From: Sinomonas gamaensis
GTDB taxonomy: Bacteria; Actinomycetota; Actinomycetes; Actinomycetales; Micrococcaceae
Direction: 5' to 3'
Length of the DNA: 64,000 nt
Assembly: GCF_005876955.1 (NCBI RefSeq)
Contig: NZ_SSCL01000005.1
Coordinates: 212,178-276,177 of the forward strand
In this document: positions 10,128 to 20,574 of the stretch, piece after piece
Position numbering within the stretch: position 1 is the stretch's first letter
Layout of the letters: every line of letters starts with the position of its first letter
Program-made: the position numbers and the translations under genes
Notes under the pieces: model-generated
The model's database searches: none
Told to the model about the DNA's origin: nothing
The model's input: the letters and a program-made list of their open reading frames with translations, nothing else

Positions 10128-11386
10128 GATGCCGCTCCGCTCGTCGCCGCAGGGGTAGCCTTGCGCTTCGGTCTCCTCGGATTCAGGCCGAACATCGCCC
10201 TGACGAGCGGCGGCGCGGCGATGAAGAGGACGATGAGGGACTGGATGACCAGGACGATATCGATCGGCGTCTGGGTGACTGCCTGCATCGAGACTCCGCC
10301 CGCACGGAACGCGCCGAACAGGAGGCCCGCGAAGAAGGTGCCCCACGGCGTCGACCTCCCGAGCAGCGCGACGGTGATGGCGTCGAAGCCGATCGATGCC
10401 GCGACGCCGGCGGAAAGGTACTTCTCCGTGCCCGACACCTGGGCAATTCCGGACAGCCCCGCCAGCGCGCCCGCGAGGGCCATGACGACGACCGTGGCGC
10501 GGCCCACGTTCACCCCGGCGGTACGGGCCGCATTCGGGTTGGCGCCGATCGCCCGGAACTCGAACCCGACGGTGGACCGGCTGAGGATCCACCACACGCC
10601 CCACGTGACGAGGATCGCGAGGATGAAGCCCGCGTGGAGTCTGAACTGCGGCCCGAGCAGCTCGGGGAAAAGAGCGGTCTGATCCAGGAACGGGGAGATG
10701 GGGTTCGTGGAGCCCTTCCGCTGGAATGCCGGGGTGGTGAGCAGGAACAGAAGGAGGAAGCTCGCGACGTAGTTGAACATGATGGTGACGATCACCTCGT
10801 GGGCGCCGGTGCGCGCCTTGAGCAGGCCGACGATACCGCCCCACAGCGCTCCGCCCAGAATGCCGGCGAGAACGACGACCAGCAGGTGAAGACCGAAGGG
10901 CAGATGCCAGCTGAAGCCCACGTACGCGCCGAAGAGGGCGCCGAAGATGAGCTGGCCCTGGGCGCCGATATTGAAGAGGCCGGCGCGGAAGGCGAGCGCC
11001 ACGCCGAGGCCTGCGAAGATGAGCGGGGTCGAGACCGTGAGGGTCTCGGCCAGTGGGTAGAGCTGGGCCGCGACGTCCGCTCCCTGCCAGTTGAAGATCG
11101 AGCCTTGGACGAGCGCGGCATACGGCCGGAAGATCTCGGTGATGGTGTCCGAGGGGCGCGCGAAGAAATAGCCGGCGGAAGTTGCGACGCGGGGGTTCGT
11201 GACCGCCATGAGGATCCCGCCGATGACGATGGCAAGCACGACCGAGAGGAGGGACACCATGGGCGTTCCGGTGGCGATCCGACGCAGGACCGGCTCGCGT
11301 TCATCCACCAGCCCCGGGGCTGGGACCGCCGGACCGGTGGGCAAGGGCGGCTGGGCCGTCTCGGGGGCCTGGGGTGCCTCAGCCAT
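10124..11386 (-). CDS. Nucleoside ABC transporter permease (YufP/NupP-like)
   Basis: A 420-residue polytopic membrane protein, the partner of the other permease. After a Pro/Ala-rich N-terminal tail of ~40 residues come about ten transmembrane helices. The core has [35 protein letters not shown] and [17 protein letters not shown], all typical of BmpA-linked permeases. I chose the ATG at 11386 because CAGGAGAG lies 5 bp upstream; a start nine codons earlier lacks one. It overlaps the ATPase stop by 8 bp. Confidence 0.92.
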   Translation of the reverse strand: MAEAPQAPETAQPPLPTGPAVPAPGLVDEREPVLRRIATGTPMVSLLSVVLAIVIGGILMAVTNPRVATSAGYFFARPSDTITEIFRPYAALVQGSIFNWQGADVAAQLYPLAETLTVSTPLIFAGLGVALAFRAGLFNIGAQGQLIFGALFGAYVGFSWHLPFGLHLLVVVLAGILGGALWGGIVGLLKARTGAHEVIVTIMFNYVASFLLLFLLTTPAFQRKGSTNPISPFLDQTALFPELLGPQFRLHAGFILAILVTWGVWWILSRSTVGFEFRAIGANPNAARTAGVNVGRATVVVMALAGALAGLSGIAQVSGTEKYLSAGVAASIGFDAITVALLGRSTPWGTFFAGLLFGAFRAGGVSMQAVTQTPIDIVLVIQSLIVLFIAAPPLVRAMFGLNPRRPKRKATPAATSGAAS

Positions 11387-12926
11387 GGTTCTCTCCTGAA
11401 GTCTGGGCGGCATGCGCGGCCGCCTCCTCCGCCGTCATGCCCGCCATCATGAGTCCAAGCGTGTCTCGCGGAGTGCCCCCGGGCACGATGCCCATGAGCC
11501 GGCCGCGGTAGAGAACGGCGATGCGGTCGGCGAGTTCGAGGATCTCGTCGAGTTCGGTTGAGACGATCATGACCGGGGTGCCATGGTCTCGTTCGGCGAT
11601 GATCCGCCGGTGGAGGAACTCGATCGAGCCGACATCTACGCCGCGGGTGGGCTGGGATGCGATGAAGAGTCGCAGCGGGCGCGACAGCTCCCGTGCCATC
11701 ACGACCTTCTGCTGGTTGCCTCCGGAAAGGGTCGATGCCGGAACATCCGCCGAGGGGGTGCGGATATCGAACTCGGCGATCTTCTCCTTGGCCTGGGCCT
11801 CGATCCGTGAGGGCTTCATGCCGAGTCCACGGGCGAAGGGAGCGCGGTCGTAGAGATCGAGCACGAGGTTCTCCGCGACGCTGAAGGCAGCGACGAGGCC
11901 GTCGTGACTCCTGTCCTCGGGGACGAATCCGACCCCGGCCCCCAGGACGTCCTTCACCGACTTGCCCAGGAGTTCCTTCCCGTCGAGCTGCACCGAACCG
12001 GTCGCATGCCGGTGCAGCCCAAGAATTGCCTCGGTCAGCTCTGTCTGGCCGTTTCCCTGCACGCCGGCCACGGCGACGATCTCTCCCTGCGCGACGTCGA
12101 AGCTCACGCCGTCGACCACGTGCTGGCCGTTTGGGGCGACGACGGTGAGGTCGCGCACCACGAACGTCTTCTCCTTCGGCTTGGCGGGTGCCTTGTCAAG
12201 GCTCAGGCTCACCTGCCGGCCCACCATCATCGAGGCAAGCTCGGCGGGAGCGGCCGACGGCGGGGCGTCGCCGACGACTTTTCCGCGCCGGATGACGGTG
12301 ATGACGTCCGCGACGGCCTTCACCTCGCGCAGCTTGTGCGAGATGAAGATGATGGACGTGCCGGAGGCCTTGAGCTCGCCGATGATTTCGAGCAGTTCGT
12401 CCGTCTCCTGCGGAGTGAGGACGGCGGTCGGTTCGTCGAGGATGAGGACCTTGGCGTTTCGGACCAGTGCCTTGATGATCTCGACTCGCTGCTGGACACC
12501 GACGGGCAGGTCCTCGACGAGGGCGTCGGGGTCCACGTCGAAACCGTAACGTCTGGAGATCTCGCGGATCTTGGCGCGGGTTGTCTCGAGATCAAGGAAG
12601 CCGGCCGCCTTGGTCGACTCGGCGCCGAGGGCCACGTTCTCCGCGACCGTGAACACCGGGACCAGCATGAAATGCTGGTGTACCATGCCGATGCCCGCCG
12701 CCATCGCATCGCCCGGCCCGCGGAAGACGACCGGGCGCCCATCGACCAGAATCTCGCCCTCGCTGGGCTCATAGAGGCCGTAGAGAACATTCATGAGCGT
12801 CGACTTCCCCGCCCCGTTCTCTCCCAGGAGGCAGTGGACCTGGGCGTCATCGACCACGAGATCGATGTGATCGTTGGCGACGAGGGTGCCGAAGCGCTTG
12901 GTGATGCCGCGCAATTCCAGTTTCAT
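11379..12926 (-). CDS. Nucleoside ABC transporter ATP-binding protein (double NBD)
   Basis: A 515-residue protein with two tandem ABC ATPase domains. NBD1 has Walker [10 protein letters not shown] (~38), [16 protein letters not shown], a degenerate signature and Walker [16 protein letters not shown]2 has a degenerate Walker A ([10 protein letters not shown], with no lysine), signature LSGGNQQKV and Walker [10 protein letters not shown]. An altered second Walker A is known in sugar and nucleoside importers of this type. It energises the two permeases that follow and gets substrate from the BmpA-like lipoprotein upstream. Confidence 0.94.
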   Translation of the reverse strand: MKLELRGITKRFGTLVANDHIDLVVDDAQVHCLLGENGAGKSTLMNVLYGLYEPSEGEILVDGRPVVFRGPGDAMAAGIGMVHQHFMLVPVFTVAENVALGAESTKAAGFLDLETTRAKIREISRRYGFDVDPDALVEDLPVGVQQRVEIIKALVRNAKVLILDEPTAVLTPQETDELLEIIGELKASGTSIIFISHKLREVKAVADVITVIRRGKVVGDAPPSAAPAELASMMVGRQVSLSLDKAPAKPKEKTFVVRDLTVVAPNGQHVVDGVSFDVAQGEIVAVAGVQGNGQTELTEAILGLHRHATGSVQLDGKELLGKSVKDVLGAGVGFVPEDRSHDGLVAAFSVAENLVLDLYDRAPFARGLGMKPSRIEAQAKEKIAEFDIRTPSADVPASTLSGGNQQKVVMARELSRPLRLFIASQPTRGVDVGSIEFLHRRIIAERDHGTPVMIVSTELDEILELADRIAVLYRGRLMGIVPGGTPRDTLGLMMAGMTAEEAAAHAAQTSGENHG

Positions 12927-12995
12927 AGCCTGTCCTGGATGCCGCGCCGCCCGCCCGGGAAGGCGGGCGGCGTCAGGGGTGGAAGCGGACTCGAG

Positions 12996-14117
12996 CTAGC
13001 TGCCCGAGACCGGGCTGGACTTCGAGCTGACCTTCACCGTGCCCGAGGTGATGTCCTTCTTGAGCTGATCGATCTCGCTCTTGAGGTCAGAGGGCACCGA
13101 GGAGTCGAGATCGTGGTAGGGCGCCAGGGCCACGCCGCCGTTCGCGAGCGTCCCCACGTAGGGCTTCGCATCGAACTTGCCCTGAGTGTCGTCCTTGATG
13201 ACGCTCTCCACGGCGGTGGCCATCGTCTTCTGGACCGAGGTGAGCAGGATCGACTTGTAGTCCGGGGCCGTGAGGTAGCCGTCCGAGTCGACCCAGATGA
13301 GCTTGGCGTTCGTACCGGCTGCCTTCGCCTCCAGGATCGCCGAGCCAGCGCCCGCGCCGACCGGCCCGGCCACGGGAAGGACGATGTCCGCACCCTGCTG
13401 GAGGAAGCCCTGCGTGAGTACCTTCCCCTTGTCGATGGACTTGAAGTCGCCCACGAAGACGCCGTCCTGCTTGTCCTTGTCCCACCCCAGAAGCTGGACC
13501 GACTTGCCCTTCTTCTGGTTGTAGTACTTGACGCCGTCGGCGAAGCCGTCCATGAAGATCGTCACGGTCGGGATGTTGAGTCCGCCGAAGGTCGCGACCT
13601 TGCCGCTCTTGGAAACGCCTGCGGCGAGATAGCCGGCGAGGAAGGCCGCTTGCGCCGTGTCGTACACGATCGGCTTGACGTTCTTCGGGAACGAGGGGTC
13701 AGAGTAGTCGATGATCGCGAAGTGGCTGTTGGGGTTGGCCGTCGCGATGTTCTTCGTCGCATCGCCGAGGAGGAAGCCGACCGTGACGGTGAGCTTGCAG
13801 CCGGCCTGCACCATCGAGCGAAGGTTGGGATCGTAGTCCGTATCTGCTTTCGACTGGACGTGCTTCTCCTGGATTCCCAGGTCCTTGACGGCCTGCTGGA
13901 GGCCTTCGTAGCCGGACTGGTTGAACGACTTGTCGTCGAAGCCGCCCGAGTCGGAGACCATGCAGCCGAGGTAGCTGGAGTTGGCCGCCGAGGTTCCCCC
14001 CGAGGAACCGCCCGACGGCGGAGGGGCACCGCAGCCGGCCAGGACGAGGGCAGATGCGCCGACCGCGGCGACGCCCAGAAGGCTCTTCCTGGCGAGCCGG
14101 TGACGAAGTGAGCTCAC
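12996..14117 (-). CDS. BmpA/PnrA-family nucleoside-binding lipoprotein
   Basis: A 373-residue lipoprotein. The GTG at 14117 has GGAGG upstream and opens a signal peptide ending in the lipobox LVLAGC at about residue 28. After a Gly/Ser linker comes the Bmp domain, with MVSDSGGFDDKSFNQSGYEGL (conserved Asp and Asn-Gln nucleoside contacts), FAIIDYSDP and ADIVLPVAGPVGAGAGSAI. The family binds purine and pyrimidine nucleosides outside the membrane. It is the first gene of the ABC-cdd-deoA operon and probably carries its promoter in the 172 bp upstream. An upstream in-frame ATG adds 23 residues that spoil the signal peptide. Confidence 0.94.
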   Translation of the reverse strand: MSSLRHRLARKSLLGVAAVGASALVLAGCGAPPPSGGSSGGTSAANSSYLGCMVSDSGGFDDKSFNQSGYEGLQQAVKDLGIQEKHVQSKADTDYDPNLRSMVQAGCKLTVTVGFLLGDATKNIATANPNSHFAIIDYSDPSFPKNVKPIVYDTAQAAFLAGYLAAGVSKSGKVATFGGLNIPTVTIFMDGFADGVKYYNQKKGKSVQLLGWDKDKQDGVFVGDFKSIDKGKVLTQGFLQQGADIVLPVAGPVGAGAGSAILEAKAAGTNAKLIWVDSDGYLTAPDYKSILLTSVQKTMATAVESVIKDDTQGKFDAKPYVGTLANGGVALAPYHDLDSSVPSDLKSEIDQLKKDITSGTVKVSSKSSPVSGS

Positions 14118-14289
14118 GTATTCCTCCACAGGTGCGCGAGGTACGCCCGTGGCATGGGGCAGCCCGGGCGGTACCGCGGCCCGCACGGTACAAGAGCACG
14201 ATAGTGGGAAACATCACTTTCAGACAGAGAGCCTCGCCCCCGCACGCCCATTGTTCGTGATTCGTTACCCGCGCGTAGGGCGGACGAGC

Positions 14290-15489
14290 TCAGAGGTCGC
14301 GGATGCTCCGCAGCGCAGCAGCCGCCAGGACGCGAACGCCGCAGCCGATCGCGCCTTCGTCGACGATCAGATCGCCGCGGTGCAGATCGTATTCCTCGCC
14401 CCCGGGCACATGCGTACCGAGACGGAACATCGAGCCGGGGACGTCCGCCAAGAACCAGGCGAAGTCCTCTCCGCCCATCGACTGCGGCGTGAGCACGACG
14501 GCGTCCTCGCCCAGTTCGGCCCGCGCGGCCGCTTCGATGAGCGCGGTCTCGTGCTCCGAGTTCACCACTGGCGGCACGCCCCGCGTGTGCTCGAGCCGCA
14601 CGTCGACCCCGTAGGGCGCGGCGACCTGCTCCACGACCTCATCCAGCAGCTCCCCCGCGCTGTGCCATGCTTCTCGGTCAAGACAGCGCATGGTGCCTGC
14701 GAGATGGCCGACGGCGGGAATGGCGTTGGGCGCGGAACCTGCCGAGATCTGCCCCCACACCATCGAGACGCCGCTGCGCACGTCGACGCGGCGCGAGAGG
14801 ACCGCAGGAACGTTGATCGCGATCTGCGAGAGCGCGAACACGAGGTCCTCAGTGAGGTGCGGCCGGGAGGTGTGGCCGCCGCGACCCTGGAGCTCGATGC
14901 GGATGGTGTCCGATGCCGAGGTGATCGAACCGATGCGCGTTCCGATCCGGCCGACTTCGATGCGCGGATCGCAATGGAGTGCCATGATGCGGGGGACCCC
15001 GGAGAGCACGCCCTGCTCGATGCAGGCGAGGGCCCCGCCGGGCATGGTCTCCTCGGCGGGCTGGAACACGACGCGGACGGTGGCGCCCAGCGGTTCCTCG
15101 CGGTGCTGCTCGGCGAGCACCAAGGCTGCGCCCAGCGCGCAGGTCGTGTGCACGTCGTGCCCGCAGGCGTGAGTGACGCCGTGGTTGAGGGACGCGAAGG
15201 GAAGGCCCGTCTCCTCGATGATCGGGAGCGCGTCGATGTCGCCGCGGAGCGCCGTCGCAATCGGGCCCTCCCCCACGTCGACGACCACACCCGTGCCGTC
15301 GAGCCTCCGCGGCTGAAGGCCCGCGGCCTCGAGGGTCGCCACGATCCTGTCGGTGGTCCGGAACTCCTGGAAGCTCAGCTCGGGGTGCGCATGGAGGTCC
15401 CGACGGAAGGCGATGAGGTCCGGAAGGAGATTCTCGAGACGGGGGCCGACGAGGGGCGTCGGGTCCGCTTCCGTGGTGTAATTGCGCAC
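14290..15489 (-). CDS. M20 family amidohydrolase (hippurate hydrolase/aminoacylase-like)
   Basis: A 399-residue metallo-amidohydrolase of the IAA-amino acid/hippurate hydrolase group. FRRDLHAHPELSFQEF opens the domain. ALRGDIDALPI and THACGHDVHTT provide metal ligands, FQPAEETMPGGA contains the catalytic Glu pair, and SMGGEDFAWFL closes the fold. A dimerisation insert runs from about 185 to 300. It is upstream of the nucleoside operon on the same strand but separated by 172 bp, so a functional link is only possible. The acyl-amino acid substrate cannot be told. Confidence 0.92.
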   Translation of the reverse strand: MRNYTTEADPTPLVGPRLENLLPDLIAFRRDLHAHPELSFQEFRTTDRIVATLEAAGLQPRRLDGTGVVVDVGEGPIATALRGDIDALPIIEETGLPFASLNHGVTHACGHDVHTTCALGAALVLAEQHREEPLGATVRVVFQPAEETMPGGALACIEQGVLSGVPRIMALHCDPRIEVGRIGTRIGSITSASDTIRIELQGRGGHTSRPHLTEDLVFALSQIAINVPAVLSRRVDVRSGVSMVWGQISAGSAPNAIPAVGHLAGTMRCLDREAWHSAGELLDEVVEQVAAPYGVDVRLEHTRGVPPVVNSEHETALIEAAARAELGEDAVVLTPQSMGGEDFAWFLADVPGSMFRLGTHVPGGEEYDLHRGDLIVDEGAIGCGVRVLAAAALRSIRDL

Positions 15490-15564
15490 CCGTTCACTCT
15501 AGCGCCACGCCTTGTTCGCCAGCGTTTGGCCCAGCGGCCGTTACGCGTACGGAGCTCTCGGCGT

Positions 15565-16719
15565 CTACAGGACGTCGGTGTCGCCGCTGGCCTTGAGCGC
15601 GGCGACCGCACCCTTGACCTTCTGCGCGTGTTCCTTCGTGGTCACGAGGAGAGCGTCCGGAGTGTCGACAATGACAACGTCTTCGATCCCGATGAGCGCG
15701 ATGACGCGCTTCGTGTCCGAGACGACGATCCCGCTCGCATCTTCGGTGAAGACGCGGGCGCCCTCACCCAGCACGGTGACGGCGTCGCCCTCGCGGGCGC
15801 TGTTGAGGCGGCCGATGGCGGCGAAGTCGCCGACGTCGTCCCACCGGAAGGCACCGGGGACGACGGCGACGTCCCCGGCTGCCGCCGCGGGCTCGGCGAC
15901 GGCGTAGTCGATGGCGATCTTCGGCAGGGTCGGCCACACTCTCGCCGTCACCTCATCGCGCGCGGGCGTGTCCCACGCCTCCGCGATCTCGGTGAGGCCG
16001 GCGTAGAGCTCCGGCTGGTTCGCCTCCAGGTGCTCGAGCATGAGCGAGACCGGCGCGACGAACATGCCGGCGTTCCAGAGGTACTCGCCTGACGCGAGGT
16101 ACTTCTCCGCGACCTCGAGGCTCGGCTTCTCGACGAACTCCGCGACCTCGCGGGCGCTCGGTGCGCCCTCGACGTCGAGGGCGTCCCCGCCGCGGATGTA
16201 GCCGAACCCGGTGGACGGATGGGTGGGCTGGATGCCGATTGTCACGATCTTCCCGCGATCGCCCGAAGCCGCCGTGTGGATCGCCTCGAGCACGGCCTGC
16301 TGGAACACCTGGATCGGACTGATCACCTGGTCGGCGGCGAACGACCCCATGATCGTCCGGGGGTCGCGGCGGTGCAGGATCGCGGCGGCAAGGCCAATGG
16401 CCGCGCCCGAGTCCTTGGGCTCGCTCTCGAGCACGAGGTCTGCGGAGTCGAGCTCGGGGATCTGATGGCACACGGCCGCCCGGTGCGCCTGGCCGGTAAC
16501 GACGAGGAACCGGCCCGAGGCGAGGGGCTTGAGCCGATCATAGGTAGCGCGGATGAGCGTGCTCCCAGACCCCGTGAGGTCGTGGAGGAACTTCGGCGCG
16601 GCAGCGCGGGACAGGGGCCACAGCCGGGTACCGACACCGCCTGCGGGGATCACCGCGACGAAACGGCTCAGGGCGGCGTCGCGGGAGGCCGCGCTCGCAG
16701 TCGGAGTTACAGTGCTCAT
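15565..16719 (-). CDS. manC: Mannose-1-phosphate guanylyltransferase
   Basis: A 384-residue nucleotidyltransferase making GDP-mannose from GTP and mannose-1-phosphate. The N terminus has the signature IPAGGVGTRLWPLSR with APKFL. Further on come FAADQVI, TIGIQPTHPSTGFGYIRGG, FVEKPSLEVAEKYL, EYLWNAGMFV and FRWDDVGDF, all standard in ManC/GMP family enzymes. There is no C-terminal isomerase domain, so it is the monofunctional actinobacterial form. The start at 16719 (ATG) follows TAGAGTAGGGG. It diverges from sdhC. Confidence 0.94.
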   Translation of the reverse strand: MSTVTPTASAASRDAALSRFVAVIPAGGVGTRLWPLSRAAAPKFLHDLTGSGSTLIRATYDRLKPLASGRFLVVTGQAHRAAVCHQIPELDSADLVLESEPKDSGAAIGLAAAILHRRDPRTIMGSFAADQVISPIQVFQQAVLEAIHTAASGDRGKIVTIGIQPTHPSTGFGYIRGGDALDVEGAPSAREVAEFVEKPSLEVAEKYLASGEYLWNAGMFVAPVSLMLEHLEANQPELYAGLTEIAEAWDTPARDEVTARVWPTLPKIAIDYAVAEPAAAAGDVAVVPGAFRWDDVGDFAAIGRLNSAREGDAVTVLGEGARVFTEDASGIVVSDTKRVIALIGIEDVVIVDTPDALLVTTKEHAQKVKGAVAALKASGDTDVL

Positions 16720-16824
16720 CGCCCCTACTCTACTGGAGCGGAAACAGGCGCCCCTGGGCCTAGCAAGGGCCTCCGTGGGCCCTGTGATAATTGCCACTCT
16801 GCGGCATCCGAGGGGCTGAGCAAA

Positions 16825-16853
16825 TTGAATAAGCTCTGGGCGAAGCCTAGATT
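16825..16853 (+). promoter_or_regulatory. Sigma-70-type promoter of sdhCDAB
   Basis: A -35 box TTGAAT at 16825 and a -10 box TAGATT at 16848 are separated by exactly 17 bp in the divergent manC/sdhC gap. Transcription would start near 16860, leaving a 5' leader of about 115 nt before the sdhC GTG. The rest of this 254-bp gap shows no other clear element. Confidence 0.6.
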
Positions 16854-16973
16854 TAGGCTGGAGCTCGACAGAGTATGCGTCCGCCAGCCGAGACGGACGC
16901 CTTCTGCACTCGATGCCCTCGCCGCCGCAACGCGGGTGAGCGCCGGCATCGGTGCTCGCAGGGAGGTTTATCA

Positions 16974-17351
16974 GTGCCGACAAAACCAGCTGGCACCCTG
17001 TACCGCGGCCGTGAAGGCATGTGGTCCTGGGTCGGGCACCGAATCACCGGTGTCGTGATCTTCTTCTTCTTGTTGGTGCATGTGCTGGACACCTCATTGG
17101 TGCGTGTGTCCCCTGACGCCTACAACGCCGTGATCGGCGAGTACAAGAACCCGATCATGGGGCTCGGCGAGACTGCCCTCGTCGCGGCCATCCTCTTCCA
17201 CGCGTTCAACGGCCTTCGAATCATTGCCGTCGACTTCTGGAAGAGCGGCCCGAAGTACCAGCGGCAGATGCTGTGGACCGTCCTCGTGGTCTGGGCCGTC
17301 GTGTTCGTGGCCTTCGCCATCCGCCAACTCTCGATCGTGTTCGGAGGCTGA
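16974..17351 (+). CDS. sdhC: Succinate dehydrogenase cytochrome b556 subunit
   Basis: A 125-residue membrane anchor of complex II with three transmembrane helices. It has GTLYRGREGMWSWVGHRITGV, where Ser/Arg and the helix-II histidine region (HVLDTS; LFHAFNGLRI) form the haem b and quinone environment. The GTG at 16974 is preceded by GGGAGG at 16961. It is five bp from sdhD and first in the sdhCDAB operon. Confidence 0.95.
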   Translation: MPTKPAGTLYRGREGMWSWVGHRITGVVIFFFLLVHVLDTSLVRVSPDAYNAVIGEYKNPIMGLGETALVAAILFHAFNGLRIIAVDFWKSGPKYQRQMLWTVLVVWAVVFVAFAIRQLSIVFGG

Positions 17352-17356
17352 CCGCC

Positions 17357-17842
17357 ATGAGCACCACTCCTGACATCCGCTTCCCGCGCAGCAGCTCGGA
17401 GACCGGCCGGGTCGCCCCGAAGTACACGCGCCACGGCGGCGGCACCAAGGGCGGCTTCGAGATGGCCGCATGGCTCTTCATGCGCCTCTCCGGCATCGTC
17501 CTCGTGGTCCTGATCTTCGGCCACCTGTTCGTCAACCTCATGGTCGGGAATGGCGTCCACGCCATCGACTTCGGCTTCGTCGCCGGCAAGTGGGCCAGCC
17601 CCTTCTGGCAGTGGTGGGACCTCGCGATGCTCTGGCTCGCCATGCTCCACGGCACCAACGGCGTCCGGACCATCGTGAACGACTACGCCGATCGCGACAC
17701 GGTTCGCTTCTGGCTCCTCGTGGTGCTCTACGCCGCGGCTACCGCGATCGTCATCCTCGGCACGCTGGTCATCTTCACGTTCGACCCGTGCCCGGTGATC
17801 AACGGCGTCCGCACGGGCGCCGACTTCTGCCCCAAGCCGTAG
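17357..17842 (+). CDS. sdhD: Succinate dehydrogenase hydrophobic membrane anchor subunit
   Basis: A 161-residue protein with an N-terminal ~35-residue polar segment and three transmembrane helices. MRLSGIVLVVLIFGHLFVNLMV supplies a haem-ligand histidine region and LHGTNGVRTIVNDY is the conserved loop after helix II. The ATG at 17357 follows the sdhC stop by 5 bp. Together with SdhC it anchors the catalytic SdhA-SdhB pair to the membrane and hands electrons to menaquinone. The last residues (CPVINGVRTGADFC) are a short external tail with two cysteines. Confidence 0.94.
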   Translation: MSTTPDIRFPRSSSETGRVAPKYTRHGGGTKGGFEMAAWLFMRLSGIVLVVLIFGHLFVNLMVGNGVHAIDFGFVAGKWASPFWQWWDLAMLWLAMLHGTNGVRTIVNDYADRDTVRFWLLVVLYAAATAIVILGTLVIFTFDPCPVINGVRTGADFCPKP

Positions 17843-17908
17843 CAGCATTCCAGGCGGCGCCCCAGCGAGCGGTGCCGCAGACTTGCGCGAGAGAGAGAAG
17901 CACCCAGT

Positions 17909-19696
17909 ATGCAGGTCCACAAGTATGACGTGGTGATCGTCGGCGCCGGTGGCGCCGGCATGCGCGCGGCCATCGAGTCCGGCCAGCGCGCCCGCACCGC
18001 TGTACTGACCAAGCTGTACCCCACCCGCTCCCACACCGGCGCGGCCCAGGGCGGCATGTGTGCCGCCCTCGCCAACGTCGAGGAGGACAACTGGGAATGG
18101 CACACCTTCGACACGGTCAAGGGCGGCGACTATCTCGTCGACCAGGACGCCGCCGAGGTCATGGCGAAGGAGGCGATCGACGCCGTCCTCGACCTCGAGA
18201 AGATGGGCCTGCCCTTCAACCGCACGCCGGAGGGCCGCATCGACCAGCGTCGCTTCGGCGGCCACACGCGTGACCACGGCAAGGCTCCGGTCCGTCGCGC
18301 ATGCTACGCCGCGGACCGCACGGGCCACATGATCCTGCAGACGCTCTACCAGAACTGCGTCAAGCACAACGTCGAGTTCTACAACGAGTACTACGTGCTG
18401 GACCTCCTCATGGTCGAGGAGGACGCAGTGCGCGAGGACGGCACGCCGTTCAAGCAGAAGCGCGCCGCAGGCGTGGTGAGCTACGACCTCGCGTCCGGCG
18501 AGATCCACGTCTTCCAGGCCAAGGCCATCGTCTTCGCCACGGGCGGCGCCGGCAAGGTCTTCAAGACCACCTCCAACGCCCACACCCTGACCGGTGATGG
18601 CATGGGCATCGCGTTCCGCCGCGGCATCCCGCTCGAGGACATGGAGTTCATCCAGTTCCACCCGACGGGCCTCGCCGGACTCGGCATCCTCCTTTCCGAG
18701 GCGGCCCGAGGCGAGGGTGCCATCCTCCGGAACTCGGAGGGCGAGCGCTTCATGGAGCGCTACGCGCCGACCATCAAGGACCTCGCTCCTCGCGATATCG
18801 TGGCCCGTTCCATGGCCAACGAGGTGCGCGAGGGCCGCGGAGCCGGCCCGAACAAGGACTACGTGCTCCTTGACCTGACCCACCTCGAGCCCGCGCACAT
18901 CGATGCGAAGCTGCCGGACATCACCGAGTTCGCGCGGACGTACCTGGGCGTGGAGCCCTACACCGAGCCCGTTCCCGTGTACCCCACGGCGCACTACGTG
19001 ATGGGCGGCGTCCCGACCAACATCAAGGGTGAGGTCCTCCAGGACAACGAGACCGTGGTGCCGGGCCTCTACGCGGCCGGCGAGGTTGCCTGCGTGTCCG
19101 TTCACGGCTCGAACCGCCTGGGCACGAATTCGCTTCTCGACATCAACGTGTTCGGAAAGCGCTCGGGCATCGCGGCCGCCGAGTACGCCAAGACGGCCGA
19201 GTTCGTGGAACTCCCCGAGAACCCGGCTGCGGAGACGGAGGCGCTCCTGAGCGCCGTCCGCAACTCTGCGGGCAACGAGCGGATCGCCTCGATCCGGGCC
19301 GACCTGCAGGAGACCATGGACGCGAACATGCAGGTGTTCCGGACCAAGGACTCCATCGCCAAGGCCCTTGCAGACATCGCAGCCCTGCGCGAGCGCTACC
19401 GGAACATCGGAATCCAGGACAAGGGCAAGCGCTTCAACCTCGACCTCCTCGAGGCCGTCGAGCTCGGCTTCCTCCTGGATCTTGCCGAGGTCATGACGGT
19501 TGCTGCCCTCCACCGCAAGGAGTCGCGAGGCGGCCACTACCGCGAGGACTTCCCCGACCGCGACGACGCCAACTTCATGAAGCACTCGATGCTCTACAGG
19601 GACCCCGCGGCGGAGACCGAGGGCGTCAAGGGCATCCGCTTCGGTACGAAGCCGGTTGTCTTCACCCGTTACGAGCCGATGGAGCGTAAGTACTGA
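17909..19696 (+). CDS. sdhA: Succinate dehydrogenase flavoprotein subunit
   Basis: A 595-residue FAD protein that oxidises succinate to fumarate. FAD-binding [17 protein letters not shown] is at the start; [14 protein letters not shown] contains the His region for covalent flavin attachment; [27 protein letters not shown], and the dicarboxylate-site HPTGL and [21 protein letters not shown], are conserved. The C terminus ends with [15 protein letters not shown], as in other SdhA. It lies 66 bp past sdhD, and its stop codon shares an A with the sdhB start. Confidence 0.98.
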   Translation: MQVHKYDVVIVGAGGAGMRAAIESGQRARTAVLTKLYPTRSHTGAAQGGMCAALANVEEDNWEWHTFDTVKGGDYLVDQDAAEVMAKEAIDAVLDLEKMGLPFNRTPEGRIDQRRFGGHTRDHGKAPVRRACYAADRTGHMILQTLYQNCVKHNVEFYNEYYVLDLLMVEEDAVREDGTPFKQKRAAGVVSYDLASGEIHVFQAKAIVFATGGAGKVFKTTSNAHTLTGDGMGIAFRRGIPLEDMEFIQFHPTGLAGLGILLSEAARGEGAILRNSEGERFMERYAPTIKDLAPRDIVARSMANEVREGRGAGPNKDYVLLDLTHLEPAHIDAKLPDITEFARTYLGVEPYTEPVPVYPTAHYVMGGVPTNIKGEVLQDNETVVPGLYAAGEVACVSVHGSNRLGTNSLLDINVFGKRSGIAAAEYAKTAEFVELPENPAAETEALLSAVRNSAGNERIASIRADLQETMDANMQVFRTKDSIAKALADIAALRERYRNIGIQDKGKRFNLDLLEAVELGFLLDLAEVMTVAALHRKESRGGHYREDFPDRDDANFMKHSMLYRDPAAETEGVKGIRFGTKPVVFTRYEPMERKY

Positions 19697-20478
19697 TGAC
19701 CGCGTCAACTGCAGAGCCAGCCTCGAAGGTCGAGCTGCCCGCGAGCGTCGGCGGCGGGGGCGAGATCCCGACCTTCGACATCACGCTCCGGGTGCGCCGC
19801 TACAACCCCGAGGTCTCGGAAGAGTCCCACTGGGACGAGTTCAAGCTCACCATGTATGGCACGGACCGCGTGCTGGACGCCCTGCACAAGGTCAAGTGGG
19901 AGCACGACGGGTCCCTCTCGTTCCGCCGGTCGTGCGCGCACGGCGTGTGCGGCTCCGATGCCATGCGGATCAACGGCCGCAACCGTCTCGCCTGCAAGAC
20001 GCTGCTGAAGGACCTCGACACGTCCAAGCCCATCACGGTCGAGCCCATCAAGGGCCTGCCGGTGGAGAAGGACCTCATCGTGGACATGGAGCCGTTCTTC
20101 CAGTCCTACCGCGAGATTATGCCGTTCCTCGTGGCCAAGGGCCACGAGCCCACGAAGGAGCGCCTCCAGTCCCCCGAGGATCGCGAGCGCTTCGACGACA
20201 CCACGAAGTGCATCCTCTGCGCCGCGTGCACGTCGTCGTGCCCCGTGTTCTGGACCGACGGCCAGTACTTCGGCCCGGCGGCGATCGTCAACGCGCACCG
20301 CTTCATCTTCGACTCGCGCGACGATGCCGGTGACATGCGCCTTGAGATCCTCAACGACAAGGAAGGCGTGTGGCGCTGCCGCACGATCTTCAACTGCTCC
20401 GAGGCCTGCCCGCGCGGCATCCAGGTCACCAAGGCCATCTCGGAGGTCAAGCAGGCCATCCTGGCCCGCCAGTTCTAG
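19696..20478 (+). CDS. sdhB: Succinate dehydrogenase iron-sulfur subunit
   Basis: A 260-residue protein carrying three Fe-S clusters. The 2Fe-2S ligands are in RRSCAHGVCGSDAMRINGRNRLAC. The 4Fe-4S and 3Fe-4S ligands are in CILCAACTSSCPVFW and CSEACPRGIQVTKAI. It relays electrons from SdhA to the membrane anchor. The N terminus is about 20 residues longer than in E. coli. TGATG overlap with sdhA shows coupling. A strong hairpin terminator follows. Confidence 0.98.
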   Translation: MTASTAEPASKVELPASVGGGGEIPTFDITLRVRRYNPEVSEESHWDEFKLTMYGTDRVLDALHKVKWEHDGSLSFRRSCAHGVCGSDAMRINGRNRLACKTLLKDLDTSKPITVEPIKGLPVEKDLIVDMEPFFQSYREIMPFLVAKGHEPTKERLQSPEDRERFDDTTKCILCAACTSSCPVFWTDGQYFGPAAIVNAHRFIFDSRDDAGDMRLEILNDKEGVWRCRTIFNCSEACPRGIQVTKAISEVKQAILARQF

Positions 20479-20524
20479 CCTTACGGGCTTCTAGCCTTGC
20501 TGGCCGCACTCGGGGCCTCACGGC

Positions 20525-20563
20525 AAAGGGGGCGCTGCTGCAGATTGCAGCGGCGCCCCCTTT
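20525..20563. terminator. Terminator between sdhB and the convergent YhjD gene
   Basis: A 17-bp stem (20525-20541 with 20547-20563, one G-U pair) and a 5-nt AGATT loop. It is flanked by AAA on the left and TTT on the right, so it can work in both directions for the converging genes. Confidence 0.85.
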
Positions 20564-20574
20564 CCTGTCCCGCC